DNA of 10,734 nt from an uncultured Clostridia bacterium (GCA_934486495.1 CAKSPW010000074.1:1-10734), one strand, 5' to 3'; positions 1-8,039 are shown, counted from the first letter of the stretch. The notes: generated by a model from the letters alone, not told the origin. Numbers and translations are program-made.

Positions 1-79
1 ATCTAGACTTTAGACCCCTGTTTCTAAGCGAAATTATTTGCCAATTTGCGTACCCGGCAGAGCGAGACTTTGCGCCGTC
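1..79. other. Non-coding tail after the last gene, nothing recognised
   Basis: The stretch is about 48% G+C (38 of 79 bases), richer than the AT-rich operon. No start codon with a ribosome site is visible on the minus strand after the B1 stop. Short 5-bp inverted repeats exist (for example gagac/gtctc at 64-68 and 77-81, overlapping the B1 stop), but none is followed by a U-run. It may be the edge of a dispersed repeat or of the next locus. Confidence 0.4.
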
Positions 80-1879
80 TCAGTTTTCAACTTTACCGCC
101 GATAAACTCGCCGAAATATTCGGGATAGTCGGATAAATCCACATCGCTTGCGCATGGAATATCACAAACAAATGAAAACGCTCCCGTTTCGACGTTTAGC
201 TTATAAAAAACACAAATGGACACACTGTTTATATAAACTCTGGTATAGATTAAATACATATTGCCTTTAACGGCAGATATATTAAAAAATGCAACAGAAA
301 TATCTTCGTTATATCGGTTGGCAATATCTTTGGCAATATCATGTGAATAAGCCATATCAATCAGAACTCTATTCCAATTGTCCCAATTATTCAAATTCAT
401 ATTTTTACACATCGCCTTTGATGTGACGGCAACCATTGTTTCATTAGCGATGATATTTCCTGTTTCTTGTGTTGGACCTACACCCATGCAAAGTTCCCCG
501 TACGGAATATACAATATGTAATCCTTATTGATATATTTCATATTGGTGTTAATCGCATCAGGGATAATTAACGCGGCAGGAGCCATTATACTCATTACAT
601 TTGGTATATTGTCATATTCATTAACCTCAATTTGAACATCCGTGTTTTTTATTTGATATAAACACCCGGCATTTCCGTTACCCAATTGCTCTGTATATTC
701 CAATTCATAACCCTGAGCTATAATGTAATCTCGTGATACTCCTTTTTTCAGCCAATTCAGCAATAATTCTCTGTTTATGTTTTTTATTATTGGAGCATCG
801 CTTTTATCCGCATAGTTAAACTGTACTTTACAATTATCAATATAATTTTCAGCCTCTTGTTCTTCGGTTTTTATGGATACTTTTATGCCGTTGTCTAACA
901 GTTCGACAGAAGCATTTCCCTGATTATTTAACGTATCTGTAAAGTAATAAGTACAAATATTTCCTTCAACAACAGTTTCTGACGAAAACTTTATTTGACC
1001 TTTAGATGAATCATAGAATGTTACTTCCAACACGGAATTCTCATTATCATATATTTTAAAGAAAATACTATATTTTTCATCAGTTGTAGTATAATAACCG
1101 GTATACTTATCAAATATGCTTTTTAATAAATTAGATGAATTTTCGTAATCATTTAAATCTTTTAACACTTCTATGGCTTTTAAATTATCACCTTGTTGAA
1201 TCAATCTTTCAGCATATACATATTTTCTGTTTTTCAATACATATGGTGTTCCAAAAACAATATATGCGGTCGTCAACATAACTATAATCACACAAACAAC
1301 CGAAGAAATCATAATAAATGTCTTCTTATGATTTTTAGTGTGTTGCGTCTCATTTATAACAGATATATCTCTTTCTCTGCCCAAAAGCTTTAATACGTTT
1401 TTTACAAGGTCTTCCGCAGAACCGATCACATCATAATTGATTGCCTGCAAGGACTTAAGTTCCGGGGGCATATCATTTACATTCATACCCGAAAATATGG
1501 GTATTACTTTTTTTGTCTTAAGTTTTTCGCCATACTTTTCAATCAATTTACGAAAATTTTCGGGATCGGTTGCTACCGCTGCAACTATTTCCACTTTGTC
1601 AAGCGCAGTCGTTGTGATCATTTCCGCTTCATCTTCGCTTAACTCTCCTATGGATATTCTTTTATAAAAAGAGCGTATGCCGGAATCCTCTAATTTATTA
1701 TAAATATTCTGAGCAATAACGCTGTCTTTGCTTCTTCTGCCATATGCGTCATTTTCGTTATAACAAATAAATATTTCGGTGTTTTCATATGATGAGATCG
1801 CTTGTTGTAAACCGCACTTTTCGCAAATATATATTCCGTTATGAAAGGCTAAACTTCCTCCGCAATTTTTACATTTCAT
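80..1879 (-). CDS. TIR receptor-like protein B1: paralogue of B2
   Basis: 599 residues. Zinc ribbon (C3, C6, C19, C22), TIR-like domain (about 34-170), membrane helix (about 187-209) after a KNHKK cluster, TPR-like pair (210-256) starting FGTPYVLKNRKYVYAERL, beta-rich segment (about 260-340), then a helix (ELLLNWLKKG, 371-380) and a C-terminal region of unknown fold. The TIR keeps IFICYNEND and RRSKDSVIAQ but, as in B2, has lost the WVKNEW motif. Unlike B2 it has glutamate (E86) at the aligned catalytic position, though the surrounding EYEPYIYAAL is replaced by EAEMITTTAL. It starts one base after the A1 stop, with GAGAGG inside the last codons of A1, so it is probably coupled to A1 translation. 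It is the last gene of the block; no terminator is visible after it. Sensor or regulatory partner of A1 is the likeliest reading, from pairing alone. Confidence 0.9.
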   Translation of the reverse strand: MKCKNCGGSLAFHNGIYICEKCGLQQAISSYENTEIFICYNENDAYGRRSKDSVIAQNIYNKLEDSGIRSFYKRISIGELSEDEAEMITTTALDKVEIVAAVATDPENFRKLIEKYGEKLKTKKVIPIFSGMNVNDMPPELKSLQAINYDVIGSAEDLVKNVLKLLGRERDISVINETQHTKNHKKTFIMISSVVCVIIVMLTTAYIVFGTPYVLKNRKYVYAERLIQQGDNLKAIEVLKDLNDYENSSNLLKSIFDKYTGYYTTTDEKYSIFFKIYDNENSVLEVTFYDSSKGQIKFSSETVVEGNICTYYFTDTLNNQGNASVELLDNGIKVSIKTEEQEAENYIDNCKVQFNYADKSDAPIIKNINRELLLNWLKKGVSRDYIIAQGYELEYTEQLGNGNAGCLYQIKNTDVQIEVNEYDNIPNVMSIMAPAALIIPDAINTNMKYINKDYILYIPYGELCMGVGPTQETGNIIANETMVAVTSKAMCKNMNLNNWDNWNRVLIDMAYSHDIAKDIANRYNEDISVAFFNISAVKGNMYLIYTRVYINSVSICVFYKLNVETGAFSFVCDIPCASDVDLSDYPEYFGEFIGGKVEN

Positions 1880-1880
1880 G

Positions 1881-3962
1881 TTATTTCATCCTCTCGATCC
1901 ACTCGTCAAAAACTATAGATTTTTCAGGTTGTTTTTCATCACTCAAATAAATTGTACCGTTTCTCGCTATAGTAGCACTATCACAAATCTTTACAATATC
2001 CTTAAGAATAACTTTATCGCCATCACTTATAACATTGCCGTTATCTGTCAGCTTATAGAACCTAGTTATTCTTGGCAACAATCTATAGTCAAGTTTTGGA
2101 ATCATATCTATTAAATTTTCCGCAGATATTTCATAAAATTTATCATCATAAATTTGAATGGTATTATGATTGGTTATTGCGGTTATTGCAATTTTGGGGT
2201 ATTCATAGCAACAACGAACTGTTTTCACATCCGAAAAGTTAGATAATATTTTATCGAGATACATACTATCTGCAACATCAATATAACAATTTTTTGCATC
2301 ATCAAATTTAGAACTAAAGCTAACACCACACAGTCTACCATTACCCTGCACTCCTAAAATTATTGCATCGGTGCAAAATCCTTCAATTCCATCCACAAAG
2401 CAATCAAAAGAAGTAATATTTTTCCAATTTTTTAATGTCTCTAACCAATTATCAGAAAATGTATATCCATTTACCTCATTTTTATAAGTTAATCTACCAA
2501 ATGTCATGGTGCCATCTGACTTTAAGGCAACAGATGTACAATTAAGCATAGGAGAGATTTGGATAATATCATTCCAGTTTTCGCTAATTTCGTTATTGTC
2601 CGACGAATTTTCTACATATCCATCCTCATGCAGTGCGTATAAAGATTTAAACGCGCCGTCAGCTATTGATACATATTTGCCATGATTATTTATTTTTAGA
2701 TTGCTCTCTTCTTTTCCTCTTTTGTCATAACTCAAATGTTCAATAGCTCCGTTTGGTGAAATGTAGTACGCTCCGCATTCATTGTTTGAAATACCTGTAC
2801 ATACTGTGTTCGCCAAGCTCTTCCTCCAGCTTTTTTCACATTTGTCTTTCATTACCTTTGAATTTCTGTAGCTGCCGAGTTCATCAAACGCCCAAGTTGC
2901 TTCGGGATAATTTTTATCATAATAAAGCTGCATTGCAGCGTTATAATCGGGCAGCTTCATAAACCACGGGACTGCGCAAGCGGCGGCGATTACGCACACA
3001 GCCGCAGCGCCTATTCCGATTTTCTTCAAGATTTTTCTTCTTTTTTCTCTGCGTTCTTTTTCCATAATTGGAAGCGGTATCAGTTTTTTAATACCTCGGA
3101 GCAAATCCTGCTCGAAACCCTCAGTTTTCATATCGTATGACGGCAAATGAGCAAACTCGTCCGGCAGCTCCGATTTATCCATATCAAAATAAAGCGGCAG
3201 AATTGTTTTGGAGTTATCTCTTTGGGCGAACCCCAAAAATCTTGACCACTCATTTTTCACCCACACAGATTCTATATTTTCTTTTGATGAGCATACAGTA
3301 ATCATAACCTTGCTTGACGCAAGAGCCGCATAGATATACGGCTCATATTCCGTTCCGGCTTTATCCTCAAGAGTGATTCTTGAGAAAAACACTTTGTAGC
3401 CCTCGACAGTCAGTTTTTCGTATAAATCCTGTGCAGCTATACTGTCCAGCGTTCTTATTCCGTTCATATAGGTTTCCTTGTATGAAATAAAAATATCAAA
3501 CGGTTTTTCCTTCCGCGATACAGCCAATATGCCGCTTTGAATTTGATCTATTACTTTTGCGTCCGCAGCATATAACTCCTTTTGTGCGTTGTCTGCATAT
3601 TGTATTGCCTTTTTATAGTTTTCATCATTGAAAATCGGACTGTAGAGCGTTCTGTTACAGGTTGGAATATATTTTCCGTCAGCCGGGTCTTTAACATATG
3701 AAACGCCGTAACGACACATCAATATGTTCCAATACGCGTCCGCATTTGTTTTGTCATTGTACAAAATCTGATTGAATAAATTTTCTGCTTTATCAAATTC
3801 GTTGTTCATTAAATAGTTGTTCGCACGGTTGTATATTTCTTCGATTTTTGGCTCAATAAATGTGGGTATGGTCTGTCTTACTCCGCAATACTCGCATACC
3901 GTTATTCTCTCACCTTGTTTTACATCTAAATTGCCGCCGCATATTTTACATTTGAATATCAT
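1881..3962 (-). CDS. TIR receptor-like protein A1: paralogue of A2 with a diverged RCC1-like ectodomain
   Basis: 693 residues, the same layout as A2: zinc ribbon (C5, C8, C23, C26), TPR-like region (41-75) and IPTCNRT linker, TIR (154-293) with E207 at the candidate catalytic position and WVKNEW, a basic stretch EKERREKRRK (301-310), a membrane helix (about 314-335), TPR-like module (338-380), and a beta-rich ectodomain. Here the RCC1 signature is clearer: VALKSDGTMTF at 478-488, ALHEDGYVE at 443-451, YKLTDNGNVI at 636-645 and ATIARNGTIYL at 663-673, with about seven such units and 'W-x-x-I' spacers such as NWKNIT. RCC1-like propellers generally bind proteins or ligands; the ligand here is unknown. 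Zinc ribbon, linker and TIR are close to A2, while the ectodomains are only loosely alignable. Its start is the one internal start not closely preceded by a good Shine-Dalgarno: the strong one is about 50 nt upstream, across a hairpin. The start is supported by identity of the first ten residues with A2. Confidence 0.93.
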   Translation of the reverse strand: MIFKCKICGGNLDVKQGERITVCEYCGVRQTIPTFIEPKIEEIYNRANNYLMNNEFDKAENLFNQILYNDKTNADAYWNILMCRYGVSYVKDPADGKYIPTCNRTLYSPIFNDENYKKAIQYADNAQKELYAADAKVIDQIQSGILAVSRKEKPFDIFISYKETYMNGIRTLDSIAAQDLYEKLTVEGYKVFFSRITLEDKAGTEYEPYIYAALASSKVMITVCSSKENIESVWVKNEWSRFLGFAQRDNSKTILPLYFDMDKSELPDEFAHLPSYDMKTEGFEQDLLRGIKKLIPLPIMEKERREKRRKILKKIGIGAAAVCVIAAACAVPWFMKLPDYNAAMQLYYDKNYPEATWAFDELGSYRNSKVMKDKCEKSWRKSLANTVCTGISNNECGAYYISPNGAIEHLSYDKRGKEESNLKINNHGKYVSIADGAFKSLYALHEDGYVENSSDNNEISENWNDIIQISPMLNCTSVALKSDGTMTFGRLTYKNEVNGYTFSDNWLETLKNWKNITSFDCFVDGIEGFCTDAIILGVQGNGRLCGVSFSSKFDDAKNCYIDVADSMYLDKILSNFSDVKTVRCCYEYPKIAITAITNHNTIQIYDDKFYEISAENLIDMIPKLDYRLLPRITRFYKLTDNGNVISDGDKVILKDIVKICDSATIARNGTIYLSDEKQPEKSIVFDEWIERMK
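3151..3357. repeat. 207-nt perfect repeat, copy in A1
   Basis: This stretch is identical base for base to 7215-7421. It covers codons 202-271 of A1, the TIR core from just before EYEPYIYAAL to LPDEFA, including the candidate catalytic E207 and WVKNEW. The flanks on both sides differ at many silent sites. Confidence 0.95.
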
Positions 3963-3973
3963 TTTTTCTTTTG

Positions 3974-4007
3974 TAATAAAGACAATCGGTGATGATTGTT
4001 TTTATTA
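3974..4007 (-). promoter_or_regulatory. RNA hairpin between the Shine-Dalgarno and start codon of A1
   Basis: In the transcript, a 7-bp outer stem (3974-3980 with 4001-4007), one A-C mismatch (3981/4000) and a 6-bp inner stem (3982-3987 with 3994-3999) close a six-base loop (3988-3993). It sits inside the only long gap of the block. No U-run follows in the direction of transcription (the next bases are CAAAAGAAAAA), so it is not a standard terminator. Folding would bring the upstream AAAGGAG to about 14 nt from the A1 start. It could alternatively be a processing site that sets the level of the second TIR pair relative to the first. The pairing is directly visible; its role is inferred. Confidence 0.55.
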
Positions 4008-4010
4008 ATG

Positions 4011-4017
4011 CTCCTTT
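4011..4017 (-). promoter_or_regulatory. Strong Shine-Dalgarno far upstream of A1
   Basis: The transcript reads AAAGGAG here, about 48 nt before the A1 ATG, too far for normal use unless the intervening hairpin folds. An in-frame TAA between it and the ATG rules out an N-terminal extension of A1 reaching this site. The sequence close to the ATG (CAAAAGAAAAA) is only a weak ribosome site. It might also be left over from the duplication that produced the two TIR pairs. Confidence 0.45.
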
Positions 4018-4033
4018 CGTTATTAACTATATT

Positions 4034-5857
4034 TCATTTTTTGTCCATATGATATAAATATTCACTGCTATTTGCATACTTCCCCAAAAATTCTTTAAGA
4101 ACAGAAACATCCGATTCATTTTCAAATGGAGTTTCTTTTAACACTGTATAATCAAAAGTTTTTTTGTCAATGCTATATAGAATATATGTTCCGGATTTAT
4201 GGTAGCTCGATACTTCATTTTCAAGGTGTGCTAACTCGGTACCCCATGCAATAAAATTATTTTTTTCATCACCAACTATCTCTACATACATATCTTCATG
4301 TATTTTTGATGAAACGTATGGGTAGCATAAATCATACCAATTATACTTACCTAAAACTGCTTTCGATGATACAAAAACACGAGTTGAGTCCTTTAAAATG
4401 TTATTCTCTGTACTTTCTGTAGCTTCTGGTTTTACAAAAACCTCCTGAGCAGGAAACAACAAATCAGAAAACGGGGAATATAGTATATCATTTACAACAG
4501 TACATTCTGCAGGTTTGTTTATAAGATTAGGCATTAAAATCTCGGCTGGAGCTGAGACGGCATATAAATAATATTCATCTGTTTCCATATCACTATAAGT
4601 TAATTTATAATCATATAACCAATTTTCTCCTGATAAATATAAATCAAAGTTGATAAATAACAGTTTAACATCAGTGTTTTCAATGAAATATATAGAATCA
4701 ACGTTTTTAAGTTTATATCCCTGCAACAAAATGTCGGATTTTGTGGTTCTCTTACTCAGCCATTCAATAATTATGTCTTTTGTAATTTTCTTTGATACCG
4801 GGACGTCAGACTTGCTTTGCAATTCAAAAAATTGCGAGTATTCAACATTATCGTTATCTATAGAAATATAAAGCTTCAAACCCGTATCCGTTAAAGATAT
4901 TGTTCCGTAGCCATTTTTCGCCGTATTATTAAAAGTAAAGTTTATGGTATTCTCATCAATTGTGGACGAGGCATTAAAAGCAATTACCTCATCATCATTA
5001 GATATCTCAATTTCGATTTCGGATTTTTTATTATTGTTGGTATTTAAATGCAAACCAATCGATTGGTCTTCATTATAATAATAACCGTCATATTTATTGT
5101 AAATATCATTTAATAAATTATCCGAATTATTGTATTCAATTATATCGTTCAAAACTTCTATTGCGCTTGTATACCTTTGTTCTTCAACCAATTTTTCAGC
5201 ATATGCGTATTTTTTACTCTTCAATACGTATGGCGTTCCGAATACTGCGTATGCCGCAGCTGCCGAAAGTAACACTGTAATTATACCAAACGTTATGTAT
5301 TTTGTTGATTTTGATTTCTTTTGACGTTTATATATTTCAACATCGTTTTCTCGACCCAATAGTTTTAAAATTCTATTTACCAAATCAACGTCCGCACCAA
5401 TGTTTTCATAATTTATTGCTTGCAACGCTGATAATTCCTCCGATAAATCTTGCGCAGACATATCGGAAAACACCGGTATTATGGTTTTGTCTTTAATTTT
5501 ATCGTAAACAGAAGTCTGTAATTTTGCAAAATACTCATTTCTCGTTCCTAACATTACCACTATTTTAGCATGGTTTAAGGCAACTTCATATGCTCTATCA
5601 TAGTCCTCGCCAAATAAACCGTCGGCAGAGATTCTCTGATAAAAAGCATTAATATTAGCCGCCGAAAGCTTGTTATACAATTCCTGAGCAATTATACTAT
5701 CTTTACTTCGTCTGCTTTGCTCATCTTCTTCTGTATAACAGATAAAAACCTGTATGTTTTCAAAAAAATTCTCTATAGTTTGTATGTTACCGCAGTTTTC
5801 ACAAACATACAAACCGTTATCATGCTTTAAAATTCCTCCACACAAAGAACATCGCAT
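4034..5857 (-). CDS. TIR receptor-like protein B2: zinc ribbon, degenerate TIR, membrane segment, unrecognised ectodomain
   Basis: 607 residues. A zinc ribbon (C3, C6, C19, C22) runs directly into a TIR-like domain (about 35-170), without the TPR block present in the A proteins. The TIR core is recognisable (VFICYTEED, RRSKDSIIAQELYNKL, FYQRIS), but the position matching E207 of A2 is D87 and the WVKNEW motif is gone. It may therefore be a pseudo-enzyme or partner subunit (inference). Basic residues (KRQKKSKSTK) precede one membrane helix (about 185-206), followed by a TPR-like pair (207-255) with FGTPYVLKSKKYAYAEKL at its start, a beta-rich segment (about 258-335) beginning at YDGYYY, and a helix-rich then beta-rich C-terminus with no family I recognise. 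RVFVSSKAVL near 493-502 matches a similar patch in B1. The start lies 6 nt after the A2 stop; its likely ribosome site (AAAGG, 9 nt upstream) overlaps the end of A2, so translation may be coupled. Confidence 0.9.
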   Translation of the reverse strand: MRCSLCGGILKHDNGLYVCENCGNIQTIENFFENIQVFICYTEEDEQSRRSKDSIIAQELYNKLSAANINAFYQRISADGLFGEDYDRAYEVALNHAKIVVMLGTRNEYFAKLQTSVYDKIKDKTIIPVFSDMSAQDLSEELSALQAINYENIGADVDLVNRILKLLGRENDVEIYKRQKKSKSTKYITFGIITVLLSAAAAYAVFGTPYVLKSKKYAYAEKLVEEQRYTSAIEVLNDIIEYNNSDNLLNDIYNKYDGYYYNEDQSIGLHLNTNNNKKSEIEIEISNDDEVIAFNASSTIDENTINFTFNNTAKNGYGTISLTDTGLKLYISIDNDNVEYSQFFELQSKSDVPVSKKITKDIIIEWLSKRTTKSDILLQGYKLKNVDSIYFIENTDVKLLFINFDLYLSGENWLYDYKLTYSDMETDEYYLYAVSAPAEILMPNLINKPAECTVVNDILYSPFSDLLFPAQEVFVKPEATESTENNILKDSTRVFVSSKAVLGKYNWYDLCYPYVSSKIHEDMYVEIVGDEKNNFIAWGTELAHLENEVSSYHKSGTYILYSIDKKTFDYTVLKETPFENESDVSVLKEFLGKYANSSEYLYHMDKK

Positions 5858-5863
5858 CGTTTT

Positions 5864-8026
5864 TTACCTTTCTTTCCATTCATCATATACACAAGTTTTA
5901 ATATTCAATGATTTTATCATTTTGTCTCCAACTATGTCAAGACATTTATACGAATACACTTCTCCGAAATTATTTACCGCAAAACAGTTATTAATGTATG
6001 CAATATTTTTTAACAGAATTTTATCATCAACTGTAAAATTCCCATTTTCATGCAATTCATAAAGAAATAACTTAGTGTTGTACGAATCAATATGTAGATC
6101 ATAAAATTCTACTGTTTTAACATTGTTATATATATTTTCAGAGTAATTTCCATTTATACAATACATTTCCTTATCCTTACTAATTGCTACAAAATTAAAT
6201 TGATTTATTATTTCATTACTATCAATATAAAAGTCCAAATACATATCTTTGATATTATCATAGTCATTAAAACGATTGAAATTGTTTGATATATCATCAT
6301 AAGTTCCGCTGAATTCATTTATATAGTTACTTGCAATTTTTACTTTTCCGTCGTTTGTTATACCTACTATCATATAAGCCGCCTTACCCCAATCTATTTG
6401 ACATATAAATGATTTTATCTTAACAATATTTTCCCATAATAATACATCACTTATCCATTCATAGTTAGTGTTAAAGACATCTGATATTTTGTGATATTTA
6501 ACTTTTCCGTCAGAATGTAGTGTAAGCATAATACCACTGGTGTCATCAAACAGAGCATTATAGTTTAATGGTAGCATTTGAATGATTTCTTTCTCATCCC
6601 CTATAGCAGTAAAATAATTTATGTCAAGCTGACTGTATTCATTATATACTTTACGTTCGTAAGAATTTATATACGTTCCGTCTTCATATAAAGCGTACAG
6701 ACTGGAATAAATGCCGTCAATATCTGGATTATTGGAATAAATATATGCGTATACCGGCAAAATAGAAATAACTCTCCCATGTTCCCCGGAATTCAAATCG
6801 TTTTCCAATCCTTGCTCGCCATAGCTTTCGACATACCCGTTTTCATTAATGTAATAATCATCTGTCACCACTGTTGCCAAGCTTTTCCTCCAGCTCAGCT
6901 CGCACTTTTGTTTCATTTCTTTCGAATCCCTATATCCGCCCATTTTATCAAATGCCCAGGTCGCTTCGGGGTAATTCTTATCGTTATAAAGCTGCATTGC
7001 AGCATTATATTCGGGCAGCTTCATAAACCACGGAATCATATAAACCGCAGCGGCAACAACGCAAGCCGCAATCCCTGCGCCGATCCGTGCAAATATCTTT
7101 TTCCTTTTCTTTCTGCGCTCTTTTTCCATTACCGGCAGGGGTATCAGCTTTTTTATTCCTCGAATCAAGTCCTGTTCAAAACCGTCCTCTTGCATATCGT
7201 ATGCCGCAAGATTGGCAAACTCGTCCGGCAGCTCCGATTTATCCATATCAAAATAAAGCGGCAGAATTGTTTTGGAGTTATCTCTTTGGGCGAACCCCAA
7301 AAATCTTGACCACTCATTTTTCACCCACACAGATTCTATATTTTCTTTTGATGAGCATACAGTAATCATAACCTTGCTTGACGCAAGAGCCGCATAGATA
7401 TACGGCTCATATTCCGTTCCGATTTTGTCCTCAAGGGTGATTCTTGAAAAAAACACCTTGTAACCCTCTAAAGTCAGCTTTTCATACAAGTCCTGTGCAG
7501 CCGCACTGTCCTTCGTACGTCCGCCGTTTGCAGCGGTTTCCTTGTAAGAAATAAAAATATCAAACGGCTTTTCGTGTTTTGAAACAGAGATAATTCTGCG
7601 CTGTATATCATCAATCGTTTTTGCGTTGGTTTTATATAGCTGCGCCTTTTCTTCATCTGCAAATTTTACGGCATTTTTGTAATTTTCATCATCAAAAATT
7701 GATGAATAATATGTACGGTTACAAGTCGGAATATATTTTTTTGTTTTAGGGTCTTTAACATACAAAATACCGTATTTGCACAACACCAATCCCCAATATG
7801 CTTCAGAGTCCGCATTATCCGAGTGCAGAATTTGCCTGAATATGTTTTCAGCCTTGTCAAATTCCTGATGAAGCAGATAATTATTCGCTCTGTCATACAT
7901 CAGCTTTGTACTTTCGTCAAAAAACTTCGGCAGGGTCTGTTTTACACCACAGTATTCGCATTCAACCGTGCTTTGTCCTCTGTCAACATTTAACTCTCCG
8001 CCACATATTTTACATTTAAATATCAT
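5864..8026 (-). CDS. TIR receptor-like protein A2: zinc ribbon, TPR, TIR, membrane segment, RCC1-like ectodomain
   Basis: 720 residues. Domains in order: a four-cysteine zinc ribbon (C5, C8, C23, C26); a TPR-like region (about 41-75) and a family-typical linker with YVKDP and IPTCNRT (about 76-150); a TIR domain (154-293); a basic stretch EKERRKKRKK (301-310); one membrane helix (about 313-335); a TPR-like helical module (338-380); and a beta-rich C-terminal region (385-715). The TIR has the FDIFISYKET opening, SRITLEDK and EYEPYIYAAL, where E207 aligns by spacing with the SARM1-type catalytic glutamate, and WVKNEW. This fits an NAD-cleaving TIR, but activity is untested. The ectodomain repeats an 'xLxxDGxV' pattern about seven times (near 392, 444, 501, 553, 612, 655 and 682), suggesting a degenerate RCC1-like propeller. 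The basic residues before the helix predict the TIR inside and the propeller outside. AAGGAG lies 6 nt before the ATG, and the start is shared with A1 (MIFKCKICGG). Confidence 0.93.
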   Translation of the reverse strand: MIFKCKICGGELNVDRGQSTVECEYCGVKQTLPKFFDESTKLMYDRANNYLLHQEFDKAENIFRQILHSDNADSEAYWGLVLCKYGILYVKDPKTKKYIPTCNRTYYSSIFDDENYKNAVKFADEEKAQLYKTNAKTIDDIQRRIISVSKHEKPFDIFISYKETAANGGRTKDSAAAQDLYEKLTLEGYKVFFSRITLEDKIGTEYEPYIYAALASSKVMITVCSSKENIESVWVKNEWSRFLGFAQRDNSKTILPLYFDMDKSELPDEFANLAAYDMQEDGFEQDLIRGIKKLIPLPVMEKERRKKRKKIFARIGAGIAACVVAAAVYMIPWFMKLPEYNAAMQLYNDKNYPEATWAFDKMGGYRDSKEMKQKCELSWRKSLATVVTDDYYINENGYVESYGEQGLENDLNSGEHGRVISILPVYAYIYSNNPDIDGIYSSLYALYEDGTYINSYERKVYNEYSQLDINYFTAIGDEKEIIQMLPLNYNALFDDTSGIMLTLHSDGKVKYHKISDVFNTNYEWISDVLLWENIVKIKSFICQIDWGKAAYMIVGITNDGKVKIASNYINEFSGTYDDISNNFNRFNDYDNIKDMYLDFYIDSNEIINQFNFVAISKDKEMYCINGNYSENIYNNVKTVEFYDLHIDSYNTKLFLYELHENGNFTVDDKILLKNIAYINNCFAVNNFGEVYSYKCLDIVGDKMIKSLNIKTCVYDEWKER
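7215..7421. repeat. 207-nt perfect repeat, copy in A2
   Basis: Partner of 3151-3357, in the same orientation and 4064 bases away. Mismatches begin immediately outside at both ends (3150 a against 7214 g; 3358 g against 7422 a), so the block has sharp edges, as expected from a conversion tract. Confidence 0.95.
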
Positions 8027-8039
8027 TTCTTACTCCTTC

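Noticed and set aside
64..81. Hairpin terminator at the end of B1
   Set aside because: Only 5 bp of stem overlapping the stop codon, with no following U-run.
3974..4007. Intrinsic terminator between the two TIR pairs
   Set aside because: The stem is AT-rich and no U-run follows it on the transcribed strand.
4018..4060. Internal promoter before A1 (a TATAGT-like -10)
   Set aside because: No convincing -35 lies at a usual distance, and AT-rich DNA produces such matches often.
6779..7309. 176-residue open frame on the plus strand
   Set aside because: It lies wholly antisense to the strongly supported A2 gene, with no recognisable domain. It is a by-product of the A2 reading frame.
7474..7896. 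Two further minus-strand open frames inside A2
   Set aside because: They are alternate frames of the A2 TPR and TIR coding region, have odd composition and no family similarity. They are not evidence of a frameshift, since A2 is continuous.
80..8026. Transposon or insertion-sequence origin of the tandem A-B pairs
   Set aside because: No transposase, terminal inverted repeats or target duplications were seen. Ordinary tandem duplication with later conversion explains the pairs.
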